Source: an uncultured Caulobacterales bacterium (GTDB lineage Bacteria; Pseudomonadota; Alphaproteobacteria; Caulobacterales; Caulobacteraceae). Taken from it: a DNA stretch of 64,000 bases. Where the stretch lies: the NCBI GenBank assembly GCA_903837135.1, contig CAILTK010000051.1, positions 1-64,000 on the forward strand, written 5' to 3'. A model generated the notes under the pieces. That model saw only the letters and a program-made list of their open reading frames with translations, had not been told where the DNA came from and did not search any database. Position numbers and translations under genes: made by a program. Shown piece after piece: positions 9,911 through 17,463 of this stretch (positions within the stretch are counted from its first letter, which is position 1; every line of letters starts with the position of its first letter).

Positions 9911-10057
9911 GGCCGCGCTCGATGAGCCGCCGCGGCCTTAAGGTCAAGCACAGGAATCTCGAAGGGCGTTGAGTCGGAAGGGACGTTGGGTCCCGTCCCG
10001 ATTTGACGGGCGCGGCCCGGCGCCGCTACCACCGTCGCCGAGAGTGAGAGACGCCAG

Positions 10058-10801
10058 ATGCTGCTCGAGTGCTTCGCCACCACCGCCCGTCCGCCGGAGA
10101 TCGTGCCGGGCCGTCCGCAGCGGGGCTGGATGGACCGGTTCGTCGACCGCCACCCCTACCGCTGCCTGCCGCTGACCATGGCCAACACCACCGGCTGGGA
10201 GATCCTCTGTCCCGTTTCGTTCACGGCGGAGTGGACCGGCGGAAACGACACCAAGGACATCACCTTCCGGCCCGACCGGCCGCATCCGGACTTCCACGAT
10301 CTGGTCAAGTCGCACTTCTCGCACGGGGTGATCACCTTTCACCCCGGCTATCTGTTCCGCACCGAGCCCGGCTGGGACCTTCTGTGCGGCGGCCCGCCGA
10401 ACTGGGTCAAGGACGGCGTCCAGCCGCTGCAGGGGCTGGTGGAGACCGACTGGCTGCCCTTCCCCTTCACCATGAACTGGATCTTCACCCGGCCCGGCAA
10501 GGTCCGCTTCGAGAAGGGCGAACCCTTCTGTTTCTTCCAGCTGATCCCGCACCGGGCGATGGAGGAGGTGCAGCCGGTGCAGCGCTCCTTCGACAGCGAG
10601 CCCGAGTACCGGGCCCAGTACGAAGCCTGGGGCCGCCAGCGCGAGGCCTTCAACAAGAAGCTCAACAAGCGCGACCCCGACGCGGAGCGCGAGGCCTGGC
10701 AGCGGTATTATTTCCGCGGGGAACTGCCCGAGCAGACCGGCCCGGCCCCGGCCGACCACGTGAACAAGCGCCGGCTGAAGACCATCCGGCTCGGGTGGTA
10801 G
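10058..10801 (+). CDS. DUF6065-like conserved hypothetical protein
   Basis: 247-residue soluble protein without signal peptide or membrane segment. It is rich in Trp, Pro and His, with recognisable stretches such as HGVITFHPGYLF, PNWVKDGVQ and CFFQLIPH, and a charged helical C-terminal third (about 195-247). This pattern matches my memory of the DUF6065 family, whose function is unknown. The start ATG follows a GAGAG stretch. It is divergent from metZ across 147 bp, where two overlapping hairpins form (gggac/gtccc at about 9980-9995 and cccgtc/gacggg at about 9992-10010). tRNA-Gly lies downstream. Confidence 0.72.
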   Translation: MLLECFATTARPPEIVPGRPQRGWMDRFVDRHPYRCLPLTMANTTGWEILCPVSFTAEWTGGNDTKDITFRPDRPHPDFHDLVKSHFSHGVITFHPGYLFRTEPGWDLLCGGPPNWVKDGVQPLQGLVETDWLPFPFTMNWIFTRPGKVRFEKGEPFCFFQLIPHRAMEEVQPVQRSFDSEPEYRAQYEAWGRQREAFNKKLNKRDPDAEREAWQRYYFRGELPEQTGPAPADHVNKRRLKTIRLGW

Positions 10802-10923
10802 AAACAACCGGCGAAGCGGCGGCCAAGAGGCGGCGAGAGCCGCTTGCCAAGCGCCCGACGCTCTGCTTTATAGCCGCTTCTTCGCGGACGGGGTCGCTTC
10901 GGCCCTTCCCGTCCGTGCGCCGA

Positions 10924-10998
10924 GCGGGCGTAGCTCAGTGGTAGAGCACAACCTTGCCAAGGTTGGGGTCGAGAGTTCGAATCTCTTCGCCCGCTCCA
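10924..10998 (+). tRNA. tRNA-Gly (anticodon GCC)
   Basis: A 75-nt cloverleaf with CCA encoded. The acceptor gcgggcg (10924-10930) pairs with cgcccgc (10988-10994), followed by discriminator T and CCA. The D-arm is gctcagtggtagagc. The anticodon stem caacc/ggttg encloses ttgccaa with GCC. The T-arm has gagag/ctctt around ttcgaat. Confidence 0.97.
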
Positions 10999-11024
10999 AA
11001 ATCTCTCGGAGATTTCAGACGGAT

Positions 11025-11053
11025 AAAGGTGTCTTTCGGGACGCCTTTTTCTT
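11025..11053 (+). terminator. rho-independent terminator after tRNA-Gly
   Basis: Stem aaaggtgtc (11025-11033) with gacgccttt (11040-11048), one G-U pair, loop tttcgg, followed by a T-rich tract ttcttt. It lies 27 nt past the tRNA 3' end. Confidence 0.8.
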
Positions 11054-11135
11054 TACCTGGTCGCGGTCTGAATGCGGGGTAAGCGAGCGCTGCCCGGGTG
11101 TTCGCATCCCGTCGGTTCGCATCGGAAACGTCCCA

Positions 11136-11465
11136 TTAGCCGTCCTCGTCCGAGGCGAATGACGGAATGCGCCCCGGCCTCATCGCGCTTTTGATGATGT
11201 CGTCCCAGCTTTTGCCCCGCGCGCGCAGGTGCGCGATGGTGGGACCGAGGGGATCGCCGTAGACGGCGAGCGTTCGGCGTTGAATCAGAGAGCGCAAGGG
11301 CTCCGGCGTCTGGCGCTTGAACTGTGCGGCCAGGCTGCGTCGTTCGGCATGGACCGCCCGCGCAATCTCCTCGGCGGATGCGCCGGCCTGACGCATTGCG
11401 ACGACCCGCGCCCCCAGACCCGAGACCGCCGCCTCGTAGCGTGCTCGCACGTCCTCGCCGCTCAT
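11136..11465 (-). CDS. small hypothetical protein coupled to the TetR gene
   Basis: 109-residue basic, helical protein (start MSGEDVRARY) that I do not recognise. It has no signal peptide or membrane segment. Residues about 20-35 (GASAEEIARAVHAERR) look like a small helix-turn-helix or coiled segment, and the C-terminal third includes YGDPLGPTIAHLRARGKSWDD. The start at 11465 is favoured because its ATG overlaps the TetR stop (ATGA, 11462-11465), implying translational coupling. An in-frame ATG at 11489 would overlap the TetR gene further. It is presumably part of the TetR regulatory unit. Confidence 0.65.
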   Translation of the reverse strand: MSGEDVRARYEAAVSGLGARVVAMRQAGASAEEIARAVHAERRSLAAQFKRQTPEPLRSLIQRRTLAVYGDPLGPTIAHLRARGKSWDDIIKSAMRPGRIPSFASDEDG

Positions 11466-12061
11466 GCGGCGCCATCGCCGCCGCGGCACAGCAGGGCCAG
11501 GGCCGGCGCCACGATACCTTCGAGCAGCGGGCGCTCGGGTCGGACGCGCGCGAGGACGCGGACGCCCATCAGGATACCCAAGAGATGCTGCGCAAGCGTC
11601 GCCGCTGCCTGAGACCGGGCGATCGTACCATCCGCCTGGCCGGCCTCGATACAGCGCAGGAAGAAGGCTTCGATTCGCGACAGCACCGCGGCGACGGCGG
11701 TGCGGAACTCAGCATCGTGGGGCGCCACGTCGAGCGCCGCATTCACGAGCATGCAGCCCTTGTGGTCGCGATCCTCGAGCGAGCGCACCAGGATTTCGTC
11801 GAAGAACGCCTCGATTGCCCCCAGCGGCGGCAGGGCCTCGCAACGCCGGATCCGGTCGGAGATGCCGGCTTCGACATAGTGATCCAGCGCTTTCTGATAG
11901 AGCGCCCGTTTGTCACCGAACGCGTTGTACAGACTGGACGCCGTTAGCCCCGTGCGAGCGACCAGGTCTTTGAGCGAGGTCGCGTCGTATCCTTGCGCCC
12001 AAAAGCACAAGACCGCCGCGTCGAGCACCGCGCCTTCCTCGAATTCTCTTGGCCGGGCCAT
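11462..12061 (-). CDS. TetR/AcrR-family transcriptional regulator
   Basis: 199-residue repressor-type protein. The N-terminal DNA-binding domain (about 10-55) includes TSLKDLVARTGLTASSLYNAFGDK, the usual TetR helix-turn-helix plus SLYNAFGDKRALY. The ligand domain contains DHKGCMLVNAALDVAPHD, a pattern seen in TetR regulators controlling aldehyde, quinone or electrophile detoxification genes. It is divergent from a glutathione-transferase/SDR operon, and a long palindrome lies 45-76 bp upstream of its start. It therefore probably represses itself and the operon, and electrophiles or redox stress are plausible inducers. The ligand is inference. Confidence 0.92.
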   Translation of the reverse strand: MARPREFEEGAVLDAAVLCFWAQGYDATSLKDLVARTGLTASSLYNAFGDKRALYQKALDHYVEAGISDRIRRCEALPPLGAIEAFFDEILVRSLEDRDHKGCMLVNAALDVAPHDAEFRTAVAAVLSRIEAFFLRCIEAGQADGTIARSQAAATLAQHLLGILMGVRVLARVRPERPLLEGIVAPALALLCRGGDGAA

Positions 12062-12105
12062 TCAGTCATCCACCCGTCGCCACAGGCCTCCGGCCATGTC
12101 CGATG

Positions 12106-12137
12106 TTGCGTTTTAGAATGATCATACTAAAACGCAA
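12106..12137. promoter_or_regulatory. 32-bp palindromic operator, probable TetR binding site and divergent promoter region
   Basis: Arms 12106-12116 (ttgcgttttag) and 12127-12137 (ctaaaacgcaa) are exact reverse complements. The centre 12118-12125 (atgatcat) is itself a palindrome, so 30 of 32 positions are symmetric; only 12117 and 12126 break symmetry. The site is strikingly AT-rich for this genome and lies in the tetR/GST divergent intergenic region. Its length suits two overlapping TetR dimer sites. Confidence 0.88.
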
Positions 12138-12396
12138 GGCGCGGGCGCCCGATGCTTCGCCCGGACGCGAAATCCGGACCGACGCGAAGCGGGACCGAAA
12201 GGAATCAGCTGATGCGACTGCGGCTCGTGCGCACCGCCCCTGCAGTCAGGCCAGCTCTCTACGACGCCGAAATCGAGGAACCGCGCGCCGCTGCCGCCGA
12301 GGTCGACCACCGCCGACGTCTCGAGCCGGGCGGAACCCCGGATGCGCTCACAGCGCCACGCGACGCGTAACAACCTGACAAGCCAGAGGAGACGTC
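12138..12396 (+). other. long leader of the GST operon, possibly holding a short ORF
   Basis: About 260 bp between the operator and the first GST gene. A small frame with ATG at 12212 (SD-like aagga 9-13 nt upstream) runs 52 codons to 12370, but the Arg/Ala/Pro-rich translation is not recognisable and could be chance at this GC content. An opposite-strand frame (12122-12373) is also open. The GST gene has its own SD (gaggag) just before 12397. I see no clear riboswitch fold. Confidence 0.4.
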
Positions 12397-13101
12397 ATGA
12401 TCCGGTTCTATTTCCACCCGACGCCCAATCCCGCCAAGGTGGCGCTTCTCCTGGAAGAGGCGGGGCTGCCCTACGAGGTCGTCCCCGTCGACACCAGCAA
12501 GGGCGAGCAGCATCTGCCCGCGTTCCGGGCGATCAATCCCAACGGCAAGGTCCCCGCGATCGTCGATACCGACGGCCCGGGCGGCAAGGAAGCGCGGGTG
12601 TTCGATTCGACCGCCATCCTGATCTATCTCGCCGAGAAGACCGGTCAGTTCCTCGGCGCGCCGGAGGATCGGCCTGAGCTTCTGTCCTGGCTGCTCTTCA
12701 TCGCCTCCGGCCTAGGCCCGTTCTCCGGCCAAGCCGTCCACTTTCAATATGCCGCGCCTGAAGGCCTCGACTATGCCGTCAACCGCTACCGGCGCGAGGC
12801 CGAGCGCCACTACCAGGTCCTGGACGACCATCTGAAAGGCCGCAACACCATCGTCGGCGACGGTTACACCATCGCTGACATCTCGGCGTGGGGCTGGCTC
12901 GACCGGGCATCCCGCGTGCTCAAGGGCGAGGAGGATCCTCTTGCCGCCTTCCCTAACCTGAAGCGGCTGTTCGAGACCGTCGATGCACGTCCCGCGGTTG
13001 CCCGCGCCCGGGCCGTCGGCAAGGACCACGCCTTCAAGAAGATCTCCGACGAGGAGACCAAGCGGGCGCTCTATCCGTCCAACTACCCGCCGACCGCCTG
13101 A
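12397..13101 (+). CDS. glutathione S-transferase family protein
   Basis: 234-residue soluble GST. The N-terminal thioredoxin-like domain (about 1-85) begins MIRFYFHPTPNPAK, with NPNGKVPAIVD giving the cis-Pro and FDSTAILIYLAEK the glutathione gamma-Glu contact. The all-helical C-terminal domain contains YTIADISAWGW with the conserved Asp of the N-capping motif. It conjugates or reduces electrophiles with glutathione. It is first recognisable gene of the operon divergent from tetR, with an SD gaggag just upstream. A second GST-like gene follows 23 bp later, suggesting linked steps in detoxification. Confidence 0.9.
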   Translation: MIRFYFHPTPNPAKVALLLEEAGLPYEVVPVDTSKGEQHLPAFRAINPNGKVPAIVDTDGPGGKEARVFDSTAILIYLAEKTGQFLGAPEDRPELLSWLLFIASGLGPFSGQAVHFQYAAPEGLDYAVNRYRREAERHYQVLDDHLKGRNTIVGDGYTIADISAWGWLDRASRVLKGEEDPLAAFPNLKRLFETVDARPAVARARAVGKDHAFKKISDEETKRALYPSNYPPTA

Positions 13102-13124
13102 GCTGCGAATCCGAGGATATGCAC

Positions 13125-14003
13125 ATGGCTGACCCGTCCGAATACACGCCCCCGAAGGTCTGGTCCTGGAGCCAGCCCAGCGGCGGGGCCTTCGCGAGCA
13201 TCAACCGTCCGGTCGCCGGCCCGACGCACGAGAAGGACCTGCCCGTCGGCCGCCACCCGCTGCAGCTGTACTCGCTCGGCACGCCGAACGGCGTGAAAGT
13301 CACCATCATGTTGGAAGAGCTGCTCGCCCTTGGGCGCGCCGGCGCCGAATACGACGCCTGGCTGATCAAGATCGGCGATGGCGAGCAGTTCGGCAGCGGC
13401 TTCGTGGCGGTCAATCCCAACTCGAAGATTCCGGCGCTGCTCGACCGTAGCGGCCCGCAGCCGCTCCGCGTGTTCGAATCGGGCTCGATCCTGCTCTATC
13501 TGGCGGAAAAGTTCGGCGCTTTCCTGCCCGAGGACGTTCCGGCCCGGACCGAGACGCTGAACTGGCTGTTCTGGCAGGTGGGGAGCGCGCCCTACCTTGG
13601 CGGCGGCTTTGGGCATTTCTACGCCGCCGCGCCGACGAAGATCGAATATGCGATCGACCGCTTCGCCATGGAGGTGAAACGCCAGTTGGACGTGCTCGAC
13701 CGCCGCCTGGCCGAGAGTGAATATCTCGCCGGTCCCGATTACACGATCGCCGATATCGCGGTGTTTCCTTGGTACGGCGGCCTTGTAAAGGGCTGGCAAT
13801 ACGAGGCTGCGGCGTTCCTGTCGGTTCAGGATTACAAGAACGTGCAGCGCTGGGCCGACGCCATCTTTTCGCGACCGGCCGTGAAACGCGGGCGCATGGT
13901 CAATCGCGTAAGGGGGGATGCCGCGGAGCAGCTGCACGAGCGCCATGACGCCGGCGATTTCGAGACCAAGACACAAGACAAGGTCGCTGGAGCGCAACCA
14001 TGA
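13125..14003 (+). CDS. yghU: YghU-type glutathione-dependent disulfide-bond oxidoreductase
   Basis: 292-residue member of the Nu-class GST group (YghU/YfcG). The long N-terminal extension (about 1-40, with KVWSWSQPSGG and INRPVAGPTHEKDLPVG) is characteristic of YghU. The thioredoxin-like domain follows (LYSLGTPNGVKVTIMLEE, NPNSKIPALLD, FESGSILLYLAEK), then the helical domain with YTIADIAVFPWYG. Family enzymes reduce disulfides and peroxides using two glutathiones. The start at 13125 is chosen because gagg lies 8 nt upstream; ATG 13119 is too close. Its stop overlaps the SDR start (ATGA, 14000-14003). Confidence 0.9.
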   Translation: MADPSEYTPPKVWSWSQPSGGAFASINRPVAGPTHEKDLPVGRHPLQLYSLGTPNGVKVTIMLEELLALGRAGAEYDAWLIKIGDGEQFGSGFVAVNPNSKIPALLDRSGPQPLRVFESGSILLYLAEKFGAFLPEDVPARTETLNWLFWQVGSAPYLGGGFGHFYAAAPTKIEYAIDRFAMEVKRQLDVLDRRLAESEYLAGPDYTIADIAVFPWYGGLVKGWQYEAAAFLSVQDYKNVQRWADAIFSRPAVKRGRMVNRVRGDAAEQLHERHDAGDFETKTQDKVAGAQP

Positions 14004-14788
14004 ATATTGCAGGGAAGCGAGTGCTGATCACCGGCGGTTCGAGCGGCATCGGCTTTGCGCTTGCTCGCGCATGCCTGGCCAAGGGCGCCAATGTCGTTAT
14101 CACCGGACGCCGGCCCGAAGCGCTCGCGGCGGCGCTCGAGGAACTTCGGCAAACCACCGGCTCAGCCTGGAGCGTAGCCGCGGATGTGTCGACGCCGGAG
14201 GGCCGCGTGGCCACGATCCGAGGGGCGATCGACGTCCTGGGCGGCCTCGACGTTCTCATCAACAATGCCGGTGGCGTCCGGGCCGGACGCCTGGAGACCA
14301 TTCCTGAGAGCGAGCTCCAGGCCATGATCGACGTTGACCTTGTGGCGCCGATCCTGCCGGCGCTGCGGGCTAGCGGCGATGGGATGATCGTGAACATCGC
14401 TTCCGGCATCGCGCTGATCGGAGCGCCGTTCTATGCGACCTATGCGGCAACGAAGGCCGGCTTGGCTCGCTTCGGCGAAGCGCTCAGGCGAGAGCTCAAG
14501 GGCGAAGGCATACACGTGCTCACCGCCTACCCAGGCGCCACGGATACGCCCATGATGGCGTCGAACCGAGCGGGTCCCGAACTCGGCTTCGCCCGCGAAC
14601 CGGCCTCGGCCGTCGCCGACGCCATTCTTGGCGGCATCGAGGACGATGCTCTCGAAGTGGTTCGCGGCGGAGAGGCGCGTGCACAGATGATTGCGCTCAA
14701 CCGCGATGAGCCGGGCGCCGTCGATGACCGCTTTCTTGGCATGAAGCCCGCACTCGAGCAGGCGGTCAAAGATCACTCGGCGCTCTGA
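14000..14788 (+). CDS. SDR-family oxidoreductase (DltE-like)
   Basis: 262-residue classical short-chain dehydrogenase. The NAD(P) site is TGGSSGIGFALARA near the N-terminus, then NNAGG, a catalytic Ser in NIASGIAL and Tyr/Lys in YATYAATKAG. The C-terminus is variable, as expected for substrate choice. The substrate is unknown; in this operon it probably reduces a carbonyl produced or conjugated by the GSTs. The start at 14000 overlaps the previous stop. Third-position GC is visibly lower than in the flanking core genes, in line with possible transfer. Confidence 0.88.
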   Translation: MNIAGKRVLITGGSSGIGFALARACLAKGANVVITGRRPEALAAALEELRQTTGSAWSVAADVSTPEGRVATIRGAIDVLGGLDVLINNAGGVRAGRLETIPESELQAMIDVDLVAPILPALRASGDGMIVNIASGIALIGAPFYATYAATKAGLARFGEALRRELKGEGIHVLTAYPGATDTPMMASNRAGPELGFAREPASAVADAILGGIEDDALEVVRGGEARAQMIALNRDEPGAVDDRFLGMKPALEQAVKDHSAL

Positions 14789-14839
14789 GCCAAGCGGGCC
14801 CAAACATTCAAAACGTTCTCTAATTGCATGGGAAATCCT

Positions 14840-15142
14840 ATGACCACCGTCTCTCTCTACGTCGAGCTCAAGGCAAAGCCGGGAAAAGAAGAGGAGGTCG
14901 CCGCTTTTCTCGCGAGCGCCCAGAGCCTGGTCGCCGCCGAACCCGGCACAGTCGCCTGGTTTGCCGTGCGCTATGACGAGAGCACCTTCGCAATCTTCGA
15001 CGCCTTCGATAACGAGGCGGGTCGCGAGGCGCATCTCACCGGCCAGGTCGCCGCGGCCCTCATGGCGCATGCCGGAGAACTTCTCGCCACGGCGCCCCAA
15101 ATCCGCAAGGCGGACGTCCTCGCTGACAAGCTGCCGGCGTGA
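14840..15142 (+). CDS. antibiotic biosynthesis monooxygenase (ABM) domain protein
   Basis: 100-residue single ABM (dimeric ferredoxin-like) domain. The pattern VSLYVELKAKPGKEEEVAAF, then EPGTVAWFAVRYDE and FAIFDAFDNEAGREAH, matches the family, which includes quinol and polyketide monooxygenases needing no cofactor. The start ATG 14840 is preferred because ggaa lies about 6 nt upstream; ATG 14828 is in frame. It is the last gene of the GST/SDR operon (51 bp after the SDR). A quinone- or aromatic-related activity is plausible but not shown. Confidence 0.85.
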   Translation: MTTVSLYVELKAKPGKEEEVAAFLASAQSLVAAEPGTVAWFAVRYDESTFAIFDAFDNEAGREAHLTGQVAAALMAHAGELLATAPQIRKADVLADKLPA

Positions 15143-15200
15143 TCGGTCTCTTGCCACGCCGTACGTGCCGATCCTGCTCAGGCCGCCGACGTCTCGGCCG

Positions 15201-15250
15201 GCGTCCTCCGAAGGTGGAGGTCACACGGTCGAATCGTGTCGTCCGCTCCA
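15201..15250 (+). pseudogene. 3' half of a tRNA, Arg(CCG)-like remnant
   Basis: From 15201 the sequence follows the 3' half of a tRNA. A degenerate anticodon stem encloses loop ctccgaa (anticodon CCG). A five-base variable loop aggtc follows, then a perfect T-stem acacg/cgtgt (15223-15227 and 15235-15239) around gtcgaat, the acceptor strand cgtccgc, T and CCA (15248-15250). No D-arm or 5' acceptor strand lies directly upstream. Such 3' ends often mark integration of mobile DNA at tRNA genes. Confidence 0.6.
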
Positions 15251-15282
15251 GCTTCTCCCTCTAAGGTCGCCGTTTCGGAGCT

Positions 15283-15380
15283 AGGGCGCATTCCGATTTG
15301 ATGGCGTCAAATCGGGCCCTCTAGGTCTTGTTTCAGCGCACGTTCGATCCGAAGACCGGTTCCCACCATTCGGAACGTCC
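15283..15380. repeat. alphaproteobacterial palindromic intergenic repeat (two hairpins)
   Basis: First hairpin: ccgatttga (15293-15301) with tcaaatcgg (15307-15315), loop tggcg. Second: an imperfect stem from about 15340 to 15378, acgttc...ccgaa against ttcggaacgt, enclosing gaccggttcccacc. This arrangement resembles the dispersed repeats with a central accggttt/ccac motif that I know from Rhizobiales and Caulobacterales. It lies just before DUF2188. Confidence 0.6.
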
Positions 15381-15398
15381 TCCAGGGAGTTTTCTTCA

Positions 15399-15638
15399 AT
15401 GACCAAGGTGATCTACGAGATCGTCGAGCACGACGGCGGCTTCGCCTATCGCGTCGACGGGACCTATTCCGAGACGTTCAGGACTCACGACGCGGCCAAG
15501 GCCGCGGCGCGGACCGCCGCCGTCGAGCAGCAGCGCCCCGGCGAGGAAGCCGGGATCAGCTGGGAGGACGCCGGCGGCCGCTGGCACGAGGAAGTCTCGG
15601 CCGGCGACGACCGGCCCGAGGCGGTCGTCGAAGGCTGA
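15399..15638 (+). CDS. DUF2188 domain-containing protein
   Basis: 79-residue acidic protein made of one DUF2188 unit: a beta strand pair (IYEIVEHDGGFAYRVDGTYSETF), a helix with HDAAKAAARTAA, then EDAGGRWHEE. Function is unknown; the family is short and often found near stress genes. The start ATG follows cagggag about 12 nt upstream. It converges on oleate hydratase with 12 bp between stops. Confidence 0.8.
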   Translation: MTKVIYEIVEHDGGFAYRVDGTYSETFRTHDAAKAAARTAAVEQQRPGEEAGISWEDAGGRWHEEVSAGDDRPEAVVEG

Positions 15639-15650
15639 CCGCCGCCGGGG

Positions 15651-17285
15651 TCAGATCGGCTGGGCGTGGAGGGCGGCCACGGCGCCCAGCAGGACCCGCG
15701 GGTCGAAGGCGCCCTTGTAGACCGGCCGCGGATGGGTCTTCAGGTTCAAGAGGGTCGCCACCGCTTCCTGCGCCGAGCGGACCGAATATTCGACCGTGAA
15801 CACCACGTCGTCGGGCAGCTCGACGAACTGGCCGATGAACCCGAGGTTCGACCAACCGGCAGGGACCACCGCCGGCCTGTCGCCCTTGGAGCGTTTGAGG
15901 AACTGGCTGGTGATGAACGGCATCATGCAGGGGATGACCGTGGCGGCGCCGAGGATCTTCTCCTGATCGGCGGCCAGGTGCAGATGGCCGAGAAGTTCGG
16001 TCATCAGTTCGCGGCCTGAGCAGTCGGCCATCGGCTTGGCGACGAAATTGCCCGGCCGGTCCACGTGCAGGCCATAGCCCCAGAACACGGTGATGTCGTC
16101 GGGCTGGCCGATGAAGTGCGGCTGATGCGGCAGCACGATCGACATCAGCCAGTTGGAGTCGGCGAAGGTGATCAGGCCGCCCTCGCCGGGAATATTGCCG
16201 GTGAAATCGCGGACGCGGTCGAAGAAGGTCGGGTCGTGCAGGGTCGCGGTGAACGACAGCCATTTCGACAGGTCCACATGATCGGCGAAGGCCGCGGGCG
16301 CGCCGAACTCCGGCCGGCCCTGGGCGATCGACCGCCACAGGCTCCAGGCGCCGCCGCCGCCCATCGGGGCGAGGGGGGCCGGCGCGTCGTTCCCGCCCAG
16401 GCTGGAGGCCTCGGTCATCGAGCCCAGGGTCACGATCACATAATCGTCCGCGCCGACGGCGATGTCCGTCGCGCGCCCCGCGGTGTCGACCACGATCCGC
16501 TCCACCCGCCGGTCGGTCGCCGAGTCCGTGAACGCCAGGTGCGTGACCCGCGCGCCGTATCGATACTGAACGCCGCGCTCGTCGAGCCAGGCCTTCAGCG
16601 GCCGGACCAGCGAATCGTACTGGTTGTAGACCGTGCGCATGATGCCCTTCAGCTCGGCGAAGCCGTCGACCATGTGCAGGAAGCGCGCGAGATAGCGCTT
16701 GAACTCCACCGCGCTGTGCCAGGGCTGGAAGGCGAAGGTGGTGCACCACATCAGCCAGAAATTGGTCTCGAAGAAGCTGGTGTCGAACTGGTCGGCGATG
16801 CTGCTCGAGCCCAGCAGGCCTTCGGGCTCGAGCGTCAGCCGCTCCAGCGCCAGGATGTGGGATTCATGCAGGCCGAACGGCGGGGTGTCGATCTTCTTGC
16901 CCGCGCGCACCAGTCGCGCCTTCGAGCCTGTCTGCAGGATCCGGTTCCACGCGAGGATCTCCTCCGTCACGGTCCGGCTCTTGTCGAGGGTGGGGATTGA
17001 GGAGAACAGGTCGTAGGTGCAGCGGTACTCCGCCTCCATCATGCGCCCCCCGCGCACCACATAGCCGCCCTCGGGCGAGCCCGCGCCGTCGAGGCTGCCG
17101 CCGAGCCGGTCCAGCGCTTCGAGGATGGTGATGTTCTTTCCCGGCACATGGCCGTCGCGGATCAGGAACACCGCCGCGGCCAGGGCGGCCACCCCGCCGC
17201 CGACCAGATAGACCTTGGTGTCGTCCCGGTTTTTCAGTCCCCGCTCAGCGGGGCCGTTCGACGGAGGGGAAGCGGGTGAAACCAT
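15651..17285 (-). CDS. ohyA: oleate hydratase (fatty-acid double-bond hydratase, MCRA family)
   Basis: FAD-binding enzyme adding water to cis-9 double bonds of free fatty acids to give 10-hydroxy fatty acids. The 544 residues include the Rossmann FAD motif VGGGVAALAAAVF (about 28-40), LEALDRLGGSLDG, and MMEAEYRCTYDLFSSIP, where E84-A-E86 covers the catalytic Glu region. ALERLTLEPEGLLG and NPGNF-like C-terminal elements fit the family. It is slightly shorter than many homologues (560-650). The start ATG at 17285 leaves about 20 residues before the FAD motif. Role: fatty-acid detoxification or membrane adaptation. Confidence 0.9.
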   Translation of the reverse strand: MVSPASPPSNGPAERGLKNRDDTKVYLVGGGVAALAAAVFLIRDGHVPGKNITILEALDRLGGSLDGAGSPEGGYVVRGGRMMEAEYRCTYDLFSSIPTLDKSRTVTEEILAWNRILQTGSKARLVRAGKKIDTPPFGLHESHILALERLTLEPEGLLGSSSIADQFDTSFFETNFWLMWCTTFAFQPWHSAVEFKRYLARFLHMVDGFAELKGIMRTVYNQYDSLVRPLKAWLDERGVQYRYGARVTHLAFTDSATDRRVERIVVDTAGRATDIAVGADDYVIVTLGSMTEASSLGGNDAPAPLAPMGGGGAWSLWRSIAQGRPEFGAPAAFADHVDLSKWLSFTATLHDPTFFDRVRDFTGNIPGEGGLITFADSNWLMSIVLPHQPHFIGQPDDITVFWGYGLHVDRPGNFVAKPMADCSGRELMTELLGHLHLAADQEKILGAATVIPCMMPFITSQFLKRSKGDRPAVVPAGWSNLGFIGQFVELPDDVVFTVEYSVRSAQEAVATLLNLKTHPRPVYKGAFDPRVLLGAVAALHAQPI

Positions 17286-17381
17286 GGCTGCAAGTCTCTC
17301 GGAACAGACGTCGGAGCGTTCAGCTAGCGCGCCGATGGCCCGCGGCCGCCATGACCACCGTCAAATTGCGCGGCCGGAAAC

Positions 17382-17415
17382 GAAAAACGCCCCGCGGGAA
17401 GTCCCCACGGGGCGT
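17382..17415 (-). terminator. rho-independent terminator of the diiron protein gene
   Basis: On the reverse strand acgccccg (17415-17408) pairs with cggggcgt (17394-17387). Inner ccc/ggg pairs extend the stem, and it is followed directly by a T5 run (17386-17382). It lies 48 bp past the stop of the ferritin-like gene. Confidence 0.9.
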
Positions 17416-17463
17416 CGATCTCGCTGGCGCTCCGGGCCGCTGTTCGCGGCCTCGCCGTCAGTT

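Noticed and set aside
9911-10057. SAM-II riboswitch before metZ
   Set aside because: The conserved pseudoknot blocks of SAM-II were not found; only ordinary hairpins are present.
12212-12370. Short ORF in the GST leader
   Set aside because: It has an SD-like aagga but no recognisable protein, and the opposite strand is also open; kept only as a note on the leader.
15110-15116. gcggacg, which would complete the acceptor stem of the tRNA remnant
   Set aside because: It lies inside the ABM coding sequence 90 nt before the remnant with no D-arm between them; a 7-mer is likely chance.
10988-15250. tRNA-Gly 3' end and the tRNA remnant as att direct repeats of an island
   Set aside because: The last 22 bases differ at several positions, so they are not identical core sites; the remnant derives from another tRNA.
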